Assembly: GCF_020217025.1 (NCBI RefSeq)
Contig: NZ_JAIWOF010000078.1
Location: forward strand, 1-10,000
Reading direction: 5' to 3'
Source of the DNA: Flavobacterium sp.
GTDB taxonomy: Bacteria > Bacteroidota > Bacteroidia > Flavobacteriales > Flavobacteriaceae
DNA: 10,000 nt
Shown: piece after piece, positions 1 through 5,924 of the stretch
How the letters are laid out: every line of letters begins with the position of its first letter
How positions within the stretch are numbered: position 1 is the stretch's first letter
Position numbers and translations under genes: made by a program
Notes under the pieces: model-generated
Database searches by the model: none
What the model was told of the DNA's origin: nothing
Seen by the model: the letters and a program-made list of their open reading frames with translations, nothing else

Positions 1-111
1 ATATTCCCCTTTGTTGATTTCTAAATCGATGCCTTTTAACACATACACGATTTCGTTTCCTAAAGGGAAATCTCTTTTAATATTGGTTATTTTAATTAAC
101 GGATTTGCCAT
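1..111 (-). CDS. ABC transporter ATP-binding protein, LolD/MacB type (N-terminal fragment)
   Basis: Only the first 37 residues lie in the window; the gene continues past the left edge. The reading begins at ATG (complement of 109-111) with MANPLIKITNIKRDFPLGNE and goes on to IVYVLKGIDLEINKGEY. This is the typical first part of the MacB/LolD ATPase family: beta strand, an A-loop region with an aromatic residue before LG, then VLKGIDLEI and the KGEY turn just before the Walker A motif, which is outside the window. Members of the family power lipoprotein release or export of peptides and macrolides together with an FtsX-like permease, at the cytoplasmic face of the inner membrane. The substrate cannot be told from this piece. 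The start is supported by family alignment and by an in-frame ATG directly after the A/T-rich leader. Family call fairly sure; subfamily uncertain. Confidence 0.8.
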   Translation of the reverse strand, partial: MANPLIKITNIKRDFPLGNEIVYVLKGIDLEINKGEY

Positions 112-127
112 AATGAAATTAGAATTT

Positions 128-155
128 AGCCTCTCGACTTCACTCGAGATGACAA
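128..155. repeat. Dispersed palindromic intergenic repeat (CTCGA...TCGAG type)
   Basis: The core is a perfect 6-bp inverted repeat, TCTCGA at 132-137 and TCGAGA at 144-149, around the loop CTTCAC. It is flanked by AGCC on the left and TGACAA on the right. Read on the minus strand it is TTGTCATCTCGAGTGAAGTCGAGAGGCT, a sequence I recognise from memory as very abundant between genes in Flavobacteriaceae genomes. It stands 17 bases upstream of the ABC-transporter start, so it would be in the leader of that mRNA. Copy number cannot be checked from one window. It may act as a small hairpin in RNA or simply be a REP-like element. Confidence 0.6.
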
Positions 156-227
156 TATTATTGATGTAATACTATAATAAGTAGAAAAAGAAAGGAATTT
201 GTTACATAAATGAAGTAAAACAATGAT

Positions 228-359
228 TTAATTTATCATTATATATAGCCATTGACCAAATTTATATCCTGATTTAAACAAATAAATTATTCCTAGTACG
301 ACTACAAAAGGAAGTATAAATTTGAAATACGTTGATTTAAAAAAAGATTGATTTTTCAT
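228..359 (-). CDS. Small single-span membrane protein, 43 residues, function unknown
   Basis: An ATG at 359 (minus strand) opens a 43-codon frame ending in TAA. The product starts MKNQSFFKSTYFKFILPFVV, continues VVLGIIYLFKSGYKFGQWLY and ends IMIN. It has a basic N-terminus (K2, K8, K13), a hydrophobic stretch at about residues 14-28 (FILPFVVVLGIIYLF), and an aromatic, amphipathic tail with the motif KSGYKFGQWLY. This is the pattern of a small inner-membrane protein with N-in topology. The GY-FGQWL tail resembles small uncharacterised proteins I have seen in Flavobacteriaceae, which supports it being real. It lies 56 bases downstream of the methyltransferase and in the same direction. A weak -7-like TATATTTT (complement of 395-402) precedes it. 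I do not recognise a function; the coding call rests on sequence character and the otherwise empty 304-base gap. Confidence 0.6.
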   Translation of the reverse strand: MKNQSFFKSTYFKFILPFVVVLGIIYLFKSGYKFGQWLYIMIN

Positions 360-415
360 AATAATCAATTTATAGATGTTTGATTATTAGTGCGAAAATA
401 TAAATTTTGTTACAA

Positions 416-1243
416 CTAAAAACGAATTCTTTCAAACAGATGCGAACTAATCGTTTTATTCGGATTGATGATGAAATGTTCTTTTTCTTGCTCGGCTCTA
501 AAAAACACAATTCCCCATTGAAACGTATCAATCGTAACCGAAACTTTTGGATGTTTTTTTATGATTTCCCAAGCTTCTTCCATGTCAGCTGACCAATGAA
601 TATCATCGAAAATCCAAACAGAATCATTTGAAATCGTAGGAAGTAAAGCCTCAAAATAATCTAAAGTAGCTTTTTTGGAATGGTTGCCATCGAAATAAAT
701 TAGGTGATGGGTAATGGGTGAAATGTCAAGGGTTTTAAAATAGCTTGAAAATTCGGTATTAACGAATTCAATATTTTGAAAATTTGAATTTTGTTCTTGC
801 AATTGAACTTGCGCTTGCTTTTGCGTATTCGGACAACCTTCTAAAGTGATAATTTTTGCTTTGTCGTTTCCCAACGAAAGTGCAGAAGTCGCCAATCCTA
901 AAGAAGTGCCAATTTCTAAAATACTTTTAGGTTGAAAATAACGAACGATTCTAAAAAGTAGTTCTGCATTTTTTGGAGTAATTCCTGCCGTTTGTGCAAT
1001 TTTTGAGATTTCTCTTGTATTCGATTTAAATACGCGTGAACCAGCCCCAAAATCCGTTACATCAATTGTGTTTTTATTTTCTAAAAGTGATTTTCTATAC
1101 GATTTTAATACTTCGTATTCTGGGTATTTAGTTGCATCATAAAAACATTTCGTAACCAAATCAAATACAAATGGCGAATGCACTCCATGTTCGTTTTTGG
1201 AATGGAAAAGGAATTTTAGGTAGGATTTGATTAAATGCTGCAT
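416..1243 (-). CDS. Class I SAM-dependent methyltransferase (O-methyltransferase-like)
   Basis: A 275-residue protein with a Rossmann methyltransferase fold in the second half. With Met at 1243 as residue 1, motif I is LEIGTSLGLAT (109-119), the acidic end of strand 2 is ITLEG (132-136), strand 4 carries YFDGNHSKKA (183-192), and strand 5 carries WIFDDIHWSADMEEAW (210-225), followed by QWGIVFFR (242-249). The paired acidic residues in FDGNH and FDDIHW resemble metal-dependent O-methyltransferases of the Methyltransf_3/24 group, but the substrate is unknown. The frame is open 16 codons further, to an ATG at 1291, but that stretch is the 7-base repeat array, so the start MQHLIKSYLKFLFHSKNEHG is preferred. 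It lies downstream of the ABC-F gene in the same direction. Residues about 174-181 (ISPITHHL) are encoded by another heptamer array. Fold sure; role not known. Confidence 0.87.
   Translation of the reverse strand: MQHLIKSYLKFLFHSKNEHGVHSPFVFDLVTKCFYDATKYPEYEVLKSYRKSLLENKNTIDVTDFGAGSRVFKSNTREISKIAQTAGITPKNAELLFRIVRYFQPKSILEIGTSLGLATSALSLGNDKAKIITLEGCPNTQKQAQVQLQEQNSNFQNIEFVNTEFSSYFKTLDISPITHHLIYFDGNHSKKATLDYFEALLPTISNDSVWIFDDIHWSADMEEAWEIIKKHPKVSVTIDTFQWGIVFFRAEQEKEHFIINPNKTISSHLFERIRF
703..725. repeat. Heptamer array inside the methyltransferase gene
   Basis: Three consecutive 7-base words, GGTGATG, GGTAATG and GGTGAAA, then TG. The middle and last words (710-723) are identical, in the same register, to 6703-6716 in the spacer after the exonuclease gene. 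In the methyltransferase frame they encode about residues 174-181, the loop just before strand 4. Confidence 0.6.
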
Positions 1244-1313
1244 TTTATAGTGATTAGTGAAAAGAGAATAGTAATTAGTTTGACTATTCACTAATTACTA
1301 TTCACTAATTACT
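1244..1313. repeat. Intergenic heptamer array with inverted arms (ACTAATT/ACTATTC words)
   Basis: On the plus strand, 1283-1313 reads ACTATTC, ACTAATT, ACTATTC, ACTAATT, ACT, a strict 7-base period. On the minus strand the left half (1279 down to 1244) reads ACTAATT, ACTATTC, TCTTTTC, ACTAATC, ACTATAA, again period 7, so the array is inverted on itself. A perfect 14-bp stem joins 1266-1279 with 1290-1303 around a 10-base loop. The array fills the whole spacer from the ABC-F stop codon to the likely methyltransferase start. It lacks the U-run of an intrinsic terminator in the direction of transcription, though the hairpin could affect RNA stability. Confidence 0.8.
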
Positions 1314-1316
1314 TTT

Positions 1317-3179
1317 TTATTCCATTTTCGAACTCAATTCAAACCAACGTTCTTCTTTTTCTTCTAAAGTTTGAATGATTTTTTGCAATTCATTAGCTTT
1401 TGCTTCAATTTTATCATCTGAAACTTTTCCGTCGGCGAATTCTTGTTCGATTTGCTTTTTATTGTATTCTAAATCTTTGATTTCTTTTTCAATTTTATTG
1501 AATTCCTTTTGTTCATTGAAACTCAAACCAGTTGAAGCCGTTTGTTTTTCTTTCCAATTTGTCTTTTCAGTACTAACCGAATTCAAAACTTTTGGTTCAG
1601 CCGAATCTTCATATGCTCTAAAATCAGAATAATTTCCGGGGAAATCTTCAATCTCGCCTTCACCTCTAAAAACAAATAAGTGGTCTACAATTTTATCCAT
1701 GAAATATCTATCGTGACTCACCACTAATAAACATCCTGGATAATCTAAAAGGAAACTTTCTAAAACGTTCAGTGTTACAATATCCAAGTCATTCGTTGGT
1801 TCATCCAAAATCAAGAAATTTGGATTTTGAATTAAAACCGTACATAAATACAAACGTTTCAATTCGCCACCACTTAATTTTTCTACGAAATCGTATTGTT
1901 TTTTGGCATCAAATAAAAAGCGCTCCAATAATTGCGAAGCGGAAATAATTTTACCTTTCGTTAACGGAATATATTCGCCATATTCTTTGATAATATCAAT
2001 AACTTTTTGTCCTGGTTTTGGATTGATTCCGCTTTGCGTGTAATAGCCAATTTTAATCGTATCACCAATAATTACTTTTCCTGAATCGGGTTGGATAGTT
2101 TGTGTTAAAATGTTCAAGAAAGTCGATTTTCCAGTTCCGTTTTTACCAATAATACCGATACGTTCACCACGTTGAAAGGAATAACTGAAATCTTTTAAAA
2201 TGGTTCGGTCAGGGAAATTTTTGTTCAATTTTACCATTTCGATAATCTTGCTTCCCATGCGCTCCATGTTGATTTCCAACTCTACTACATTTTCCTTTCT
2301 TCGACTTTCGGCTTTTTCTTTAATGACGTAAAAATCATCTTGGCGCGATTTTGATTTAGTCGTTCTAGCCTTTGGTTGACGACGCATCCAAGCTAATTCT
2401 TTTACGAACAAATTCTGTGCTTTGTCAATACTTGCGTTTTCAGAAGCCAATCGTTCTTCTTTTTTCTCTAAATAATACGAATAATTCCCTTTGTATTGAT
2501 AGATTTTTCCGTTGTCTAATTCGATGATTTCATTACAAACACGCTCTAAAAAGAAACGGTCGTGCGTCACCATAAACAACGTGATGTTTTCTTTTGCAAA
2601 ATAGTCTTCTAACCATTCAATCATCTCTAAATCCAAGTGATTGGTTGGCTCGTCTAAAATCAATAAATCAGGTTTGCTAATCAGAATAATGGCTAACGAT
2701 AAACGCTTTTTTTGTCCACCCGACATGTTTTTGACTTTCATTTTCAAGTCTTCCAACTTCAGTTTGTACAAAATTTGCTTGAATTGCGTTTCAAAATCCC
2801 AAGCATTGTGGCGATCCATATCATCAAAAGCTCTTTGATAGGCTTCTTCGTCATTCGGATTTTCTAAAGCTTTTTCGTAGCGTTCAATTACTTTCAGAAT
2901 TTCATTATCCGAAGCAAAAATATTTTCCTCAATGGTTAATTCGTCTTGCAAATTATTGTTTTGCGACAGAAATGCCATGTTAATCTCTTTTCGAACTACC
3001 ACTTGACCGGTATCAGGTTCATCCAAACCATTAATCATATTCATAATGGTAGTTTTTCCCGAACCGTTTTTAGCGATAAAAGCTATTTTTTGATCTTTAT
3101 TAATTCCAAACGAAACGTTGTCAAACAAAACACGTTCGCCATAAGATTTTGAGATATTTTCGACTGATAAGTAATTCAT
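1317..3179 (-). CDS. uup: ABC-F family ATPase, Uup type, with C-terminal coiled-coil domain
   Basis: A 620-residue soluble protein with two ABC domains in one chain and no membrane segments, which defines ABC-F. Domain 1: Walker A AKNGSGKTT (36-44), signature MSGGQKKRL (152-160), Walker B LLILDEPTNHLD (172-183), switch His206. Domain 2: Walker A GKNGTGKST (345-353), signature LSGGELKRL (435-443), Walker B FLILDEPTNDLD (455-466), His489. Between them is the linker with WMRRQPKARTTKSKSRQ (264-280), conserved in Uup and relatives. Residues about 552-612 form a charged coiled coil, the ABC_tran_CTD known in Uup to contact nucleic acid. ABC-F proteins bind the ribosomal E site and relieve stalling; Uup is also linked to branched DNA intermediates and transposon excision. 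Length is close to E. coli Uup (635). The first gene of the leftward set, it has a TATTTTTG box about 48-55 bases upstream. The first Walker A begins with Ala36 instead of Gly, which I take as a lineage feature. Confidence 0.93.
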   Translation of the reverse strand: MNYLSVENISKSYGERVLFDNVSFGINKDQKIAFIAKNGSGKTTIMNMINGLDEPDTGQVVVRKEINMAFLSQNNNLQDELTIEENIFASDNEILKVIERYEKALENPNDEEAYQRAFDDMDRHNAWDFETQFKQILYKLKLEDLKMKVKNMSGGQKKRLSLAIILISKPDLLILDEPTNHLDLEMIEWLEDYFAKENITLFMVTHDRFFLERVCNEIIELDNGKIYQYKGNYSYYLEKKEERLASENASIDKAQNLFVKELAWMRRQPKARTTKSKSRQDDFYVIKEKAESRRKENVVELEINMERMGSKIIEMVKLNKNFPDRTILKDFSYSFQRGERIGIIGKNGTGKSTFLNILTQTIQPDSGKVIIGDTIKIGYYTQSGINPKPGQKVIDIIKEYGEYIPLTKGKIISASQLLERFLFDAKKQYDFVEKLSGGELKRLYLCTVLIQNPNFLILDEPTNDLDIVTLNVLESFLLDYPGCLLVVSHDRYFMDKIVDHLFVFRGEGEIEDFPGNYSDFRAYEDSAEPKVLNSVSTEKTNWKEKQTASTGLSFNEQKEFNKIEKEIKDLEYNKKQIEQEFADGKVSDDKIEAKANELQKIIQTLEEKEERWFELSSKME

Positions 3180-3191
3180 TTTTTAATTTGT

Positions 3192-3219
3192 CAATTAGAC
3201 AATATGGCAATATGCCAAT
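3192..3219. repeat. Octamer array, left arm of the divergent spacer (CAATnnnn)
   Basis: CAATTAGA, CAATATGG, CAATATGC, CAAT: four CAAT tetrads exactly 8 bases apart. It contains the palindrome TGGCA/TGCCA (3205-3209 and 3213-3217), and TTGTC/GACAA (3188-3192 and 3198-3202) overlaps its left end. It lies between the predicted promoter and start codon of the ABC-F gene, so it would be in that mRNA's leader. Confidence 0.7.
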
Positions 3220-3226
3220 CGTTTTG

Positions 3227-3234
3227 CAAAAATA
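3227..3234 (-). promoter_or_regulatory. Predicted promoter -7 box for the ABC-F gene
   Basis: The minus strand reads TATTTTTG, a perfect match to the Bacteroidota -7 consensus TAnnTTTG. Transcription would begin near 3220, giving a leader of about 40 bases that includes the CAAT octamers. No clear TTG is found at the usual -33 spacing, so this rests on one box. Confidence 0.45.
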
Positions 3235-3258
3235 GCTTTATTATTTCAAATTCGTATT

Positions 3259-3290
3259 TTTGTATTTCATAAATAAATATTGCAACTTTG
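3259..3290 (+). promoter_or_regulatory. Predicted promoter for the glycosyltransferase gene
   Basis: TTTG at 3259-3262 and CAACTTTG at 3283-3290 (7 of 8 to TAnnTTTG) are separated by 20 bases, the spacing expected for -33 and -7 boxes in Bacteroidota. Transcription would begin near 3296, 46 bases before the ATG. An alternative is the perfect -7 box TATTTTTG at 3255-3262, which overlaps this -33 box but lacks its own upstream element. Confidence 0.45.
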
Positions 3291-3302
3291 ACTTGTCAAT
3301 CA

Positions 3303-3329
3303 ATTGGCACATTGGCTAATTGAATATTG
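3303..3329. repeat. Octamer array, right arm of the divergent spacer (ATTGnnnn)
   Basis: ATTGGCAC, ATTGGCTA, ATTGAAT, ATTG: spacings 8, 8 and 7. It is the reverse complement of the CAAT type at 3192-3219, so the two arms face each other across about 83 bases holding the divergent promoters. It ends 12 bases before the glycosyltransferase ATG. Confidence 0.65.
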
Positions 3330-3341
3330 AAAATTAAATTC

Positions 3342-4472
3342 ATGCAACTATCCGTTATCATCCTTAATTATAATGTGCGCTATTTTTTAGAGCAATGTGT
3401 TCTCAGTGTTCAAAAAGCATTAGAAGGCATTGATGGCGAAATTATTGTCATAGATAATGCTTCATCAGATGATAGTTGTGAGATGATGAAAACCAAATTT
3501 CCGCACATCAAACTCATTGAAAACGCAGCTAATTTAGGTTTTCCAAAAGGAAATAACATTGGAGTTGCTCAAGCGAAAGGCGATTATGTTTGTATTTTGA
3601 ATCCAGATACTGTGGTTGCAGAAGATACTTTTGCCAAAATACTGAACACTGAAAACTGGACACTGAACACTGGTATCATCGGTTGCAAATTAATCGACGG
3701 TGCTGGAAATTTCCTTCCCGAAAGCAAACGTGGCGTTCCAACTCCTTGGGTGGCTTTTACGAAGATTTTCGGATTGTATAAAATCTCCAATTATTTCGGA
3801 AAATATTACGCCCAACATTTGTCTGAAAACGAATCAGGCAAAGTGGATATTTTAGTGGGAGCTTTTATGGTAATGAAACGCGACTTGTATCTCGAAGTTG
3901 GTGGTTTTGATGAAAATTGCTTCATGTATTCGGATGATATTGATTTGAGTTATTTGGTTTTGAAAACAGGAAAATCGAATTATTACTTTCACGAAACTTC
4001 GGTGATTCATTATAAAGGAGAAAGTACGGTTCGAGATGGGACCTATATGAAACGTTTCCGTGAGGCGATGCAGTTTTTTTATAAAAAACACTTCAAGAAA
4101 TCATGGTTTTTTGATGTGATGATGCAAGTTGGAAGTTTCGTTTTTAGTCTTTTGAAGAAGAATCAGCAAAAGAATAGAACATTTAAAACAGATGAAATCG
4201 TGTTTTTTACCAAAGAGGATAGAAATATTAAATGTTTTTCTGCTGTAATTTTGTATTCGAAATTTGAAAATTTCAAAATCAATCCAAATATTAATTATGA
4301 AATTATTTTTGATACAGATTCTTTTTCTAATAAAGAAATAATAGATTACATGGTGAAAAATAGGTCGAAAAATGTAATTTTTAAGAATTTTTTATCTGAT
4401 TCAAATTATATCATTGGAAGCAATCATTCTAATGATATTGGTGAAGTATTATTTTTATCAAATTTTGAATAA
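3342..4472 (+). CDS. Family 2 glycosyltransferase, rhamnosyltransferase-like, with a flavobacterial C-terminal extension
   Basis: A 376-residue GT-A enzyme that would transfer a sugar from a nucleotide donor to a cell-surface glycan at the cytoplasmic side of the membrane. The start MQLSVIILNYNVRYFLEQCV is the usual N-terminus of the family. VIDNASSD (36-43) is the nucleotide-binding strand, ILNPDT (85-90) holds the DxD-equivalent acid, and GGFDENCFMYSDDIDLSY (187-204) holds the general-base region. His223 in VIHYKGEST is typical of WbbL-like rhamnosyltransferases. The core ends near residue 275. The remaining 100 residues, ending with YIIGSNHSNDIGEVL (356-370), form a small extension I recall in flavobacterial homologues. 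An in-frame TTG at 3327 lies inside the octamer repeat, so ATG at 3342 is chosen. Residues 100-111 (ILNTENWTLNTG) are encoded by a heptamer array. It stands alone between two promoters, not in a polysaccharide cluster. Donor and acceptor unknown. Confidence 0.9.
   Translation: MQLSVIILNYNVRYFLEQCVLSVQKALEGIDGEIIVIDNASSDDSCEMMKTKFPHIKLIENAANLGFPKGNNIGVAQAKGDYVCILNPDTVVAEDTFAKILNTENWTLNTGIIGCKLIDGAGNFLPESKRGVPTPWVAFTKIFGLYKISNYFGKYYAQHLSENESGKVDILVGAFMVMKRDLYLEVGGFDENCFMYSDDIDLSYLVLKTGKSNYYFHETSVIHYKGESTVRDGTYMKRFREAMQFFYKKHFKKSWFFDVMMQVGSFVFSLLKKNQQKNRTFKTDEIVFFTKEDRNIKCFSAVILYSKFENFKINPNINYEIIFDTDSFSNKEIIDYMVKNRSKNVIFKNFLSDSNYIIGSNHSNDIGEVLFLSNFE
3641..3673. repeat. Heptamer array inside the glycosyltransferase gene (ACTGAAC words)
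   Basis: ACTGAAC, ACTGAAA, ACTGGAC, ACTGAAC, ACTGG: 4.7 units with period 7. It is translated as residues 100-111 of the glycosyltransferase, between the NPDT loop and the strand GIIGCKL. Because 7 is not a multiple of 3, the protein shows no repeat, which hides the array at the amino-acid level. Confidence 0.8.
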
Positions 4473-4499
4473 TTCATTACACAACCTGAAAAAAATTAG

Positions 4500-4507
4500 T
4501 ATTTTTG
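4500..4507 (+). promoter_or_regulatory. Predicted promoter -7 box for the E2 gene
   Basis: TATTTTTG matches TAnnTTTG perfectly and is followed by CAAACC. Transcription would begin near 4513, about 30 bases before the ATG. The -33 region (around 4477) has only TTAC, so the upstream element is weak or absent. Confidence 0.5.
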
Positions 4508-4544
4508 CAAACCAAATACAAAAACACAACTTTAGTTTAAAGAT

Positions 4545-5843
4545 ATGGCAAAGTTTGAATTGAAATTACCTAAAATGGGTGAAAGTGTTGCAGAAGCAAC
4601 AGTTACTAACTGGTTAAAGAAAGTTGGTGATAAAGTTGAAATGGACGAAGCAGTACTTGAAATCGCTACTGATAAAGTAGACAGCGAAGTGCCTTCAGAA
4701 GTTGCAGGAACACTTGTTGAAATTTTATTTAATACCGATGATGTAGTTCAAGTAGGACAAACAATCGCTATTATCGAAACCGAAGGTGGTGCAGTTGCAT
4801 CAACTCCAGAAGTTAAAGCAGAAGCGCCAGTTGCAGTTGCAGAAGTTGCGAAAGCAGTTGAAGCAGCAAAAGAAACTGTTGCGCCAGCAGATTTTTCGGC
4901 ATCAGATAAATTCTTTTCACCTTTAGTTAAAAACATTGCGAAAGAAGAAGGAATTTCATTAGCAGAATTAGAATCTATTGCTGGTTCTGGTAAAGATGGC
5001 CGCGTTAATAAAGAAGATTTATTAAATTATATCAAAAATAGAGGAAGTCAGCCTGCAGTTGTGGCTACACCAGCGGCGGCTCCAAAAGCAACTCCAGCTC
5101 CAGTATCTCAAGCTGTTCCAGTTTCTGTAAATGGTGGTGATGAGATTGTTGAAATGGACAGAATGCGTAAGTTGATTTCGGGTTACATGGTAGCTTCGGT
5201 ACAAACTTCGGCTCACGTTCAATCATTCATTGAAGTTGATGTTACCAACATCGTTAAATGGAGAGATAAAGTTAAAAACGCTTTCGAAAAGAGAGAAGGT
5301 GAGAAGTTAACTTTCACGCCAATCTTCATGGAAGCGGTAGCAAAAGCATTGAAAGATTTCCCAGGAATGAACATTTCAGTTGATGGTGATTTTATCATCA
5401 AACGTAAAAATATCAACTTAGGAATGGCGGCAGCTTTACCTAATGGAAACTTAATCGTTCCTGTAATCAAAAACGCAGACCAATTAAATTTAGTTGGAAT
5501 GGCAAAAGCAGTTAACGATTTAGGGAACCGTGCAAAAGCAGGAAAATTAAAACCAGACGATACACAAGGTGGAACTTATACTGTAACGAATGTAGGAACT
5601 TTTGGTTCTGTTTTCGGAACACCAATTATCAACCAACCACAAGTAGGTATTTTAGCTTTGGGTGCTATCAGAAAAGTACCAGCAGTTATCGAAACTCCAG
5701 AAGGTGATTTCATTGGAATCCGTCAAAAAATGTTCTTATCGCATTCATATGACCACAGAGTTGTTGATGGAGCTTTAGGAGGAAGTTTTGTAAAACGCGT
5801 TGCGGATTATTTAGAAGCGTTTGACGTAAATAGAGATTTCTAA
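4545..5843 (+). CDS. Dihydrolipoamide acyltransferase, E2 subunit of a 2-oxoacid dehydrogenase (probably branched-chain)
   Basis: A 432-residue E2 that carries acyl groups on lipoate and transfers them to CoA in a cytoplasmic multienzyme complex. Residues 2-79 form one lipoyl domain with the lipoylated Lys44 in ATDKVDSEVP. An Ala/Pro/Val-rich swinging linker covers about 82-118. The E1/E3-binding domain is at 123-165 (FFSPLVKNIAKEEG to NYIKN, with GSGKDGRVNKEDL). A second Ala/Pro linker is at 169-197, and the catalytic domain runs from about 199 to the end. The active site SYDHRVVDG (401-409) has His404 and Asp408, and TNVGTFG (348-354) is also conserved. The lipoyl motif KLPKMGESVAEATV with DKVDSEVPSE resembles the third flavobacterial E2 type, usually assigned to branched-chain 2-oxoacids, rather than the pyruvate or 2-oxoglutarate E2. 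E1 and E3 genes are not adjacent, so substrate is inferred. It has its own promoter and a strong terminator. Confidence 0.93.
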   Translation: MAKFELKLPKMGESVAEATVTNWLKKVGDKVEMDEAVLEIATDKVDSEVPSEVAGTLVEILFNTDDVVQVGQTIAIIETEGGAVASTPEVKAEAPVAVAEVAKAVEAAKETVAPADFSASDKFFSPLVKNIAKEEGISLAELESIAGSGKDGRVNKEDLLNYIKNRGSQPAVVATPAAAPKATPAPVSQAVPVSVNGGDEIVEMDRMRKLISGYMVASVQTSAHVQSFIEVDVTNIVKWRDKVKNAFEKREGEKLTFTPIFMEAVAKALKDFPGMNISVDGDFIIKRKNINLGMAAALPNGNLIVPVIKNADQLNLVGMAKAVNDLGNRAKAGKLKPDDTQGGTYTVTNVGTFGSVFGTPIINQPQVGILALGAIRKVPAVIETPEGDFIGIRQKMFLSHSYDHRVVDGALGGSFVKRVADYLEAFDVNRDF

Positions 5844-5865
5844 TCTGAGAATAAATTATAAATGT

Positions 5866-5898
5866 AAACCCGATAGTTTTAAAAGCTATCGGGTTTTT
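5866..5898 (+). terminator. Intrinsic terminator after the E2 gene
   Basis: A perfect 11-bp stem AAACCCGATAG (5866-5876) / CTATCGGGTTT (5886-5896) closes a 9-base loop and ends in a five-T run at 5894-5898, 22 bases after the E2 stop codon. Confidence 0.88.
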
Positions 5899-5907
5899 CT
5901 ATCTTTG
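5877..5907 (+). promoter_or_regulatory. Predicted promoter for the exonuclease gene, overlapping the terminator
   Basis: TATCTTTG at 5900-5907 matches TAnnTTTG perfectly. Nineteen bases upstream is TTTT (5877-5880), a 3-of-4 match to the -33 TTTG, sitting in the terminator loop. Transcription would begin about 12 bases before the ATG at 5925, giving a very short leader. Confidence 0.6.
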
Positions 5908-5924
5908 TCACATATAAAATCGCT

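Noticed and set aside
395..402. Promoter for the small membrane protein (TATATTTT on the minus strand)
   Set aside because: One mismatch at the important G and no -33 element at suitable distance; too weak to list.
407..592. Rightward open frame of 61 codons
   Set aside because: It overlaps the methyltransferase gene on the other strand and its product has no recognisable protein character.
1244..1291. An ATG at 1291 as the methyltransferase start
   Set aside because: The added 16 residues are encoded entirely by the heptamer array; MQHLIKSYLKF at 1243 is the more natural start.
1266..1303. Intrinsic terminator behind the ABC-F gene
   Set aside because: The hairpin is strong but has no T-run after it in the direction of transcription; it is explained by the inverted heptamer array.
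1375..3152. Rightward open frames at 1375-1632, 2641-2838 and 2946-3152
   Set aside because: All lie opposite the well-supported ABC-F gene and are antisense readings of it.
1317..3179. Antibiotic-resistance ABC-F (such as Msr or Vga type)
   Set aside because: The linker motif WMRRQPKARTTKSKSRQ and the C-terminal coiled coil indicate the housekeeping Uup branch.
1317..3179. Ala36 in place of the first Gly of Walker A as a sign of inactivation
   Set aside because: The essential GSGKTT residues, both signatures, Walker B motifs and switch histidines are intact.
3327..3341. TTG at 3327 as the glycosyltransferase start
   Set aside because: It is part of the ATTG octamer repeat, and ATG at 3342 gives the usual N-terminus of the family (MQLSVIILNYN).
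5022..5470. Leftward open frames opposite the E2 gene
   Set aside because: They are shadows of a strongly conserved coding sequence, with low-complexity or unnatural products.
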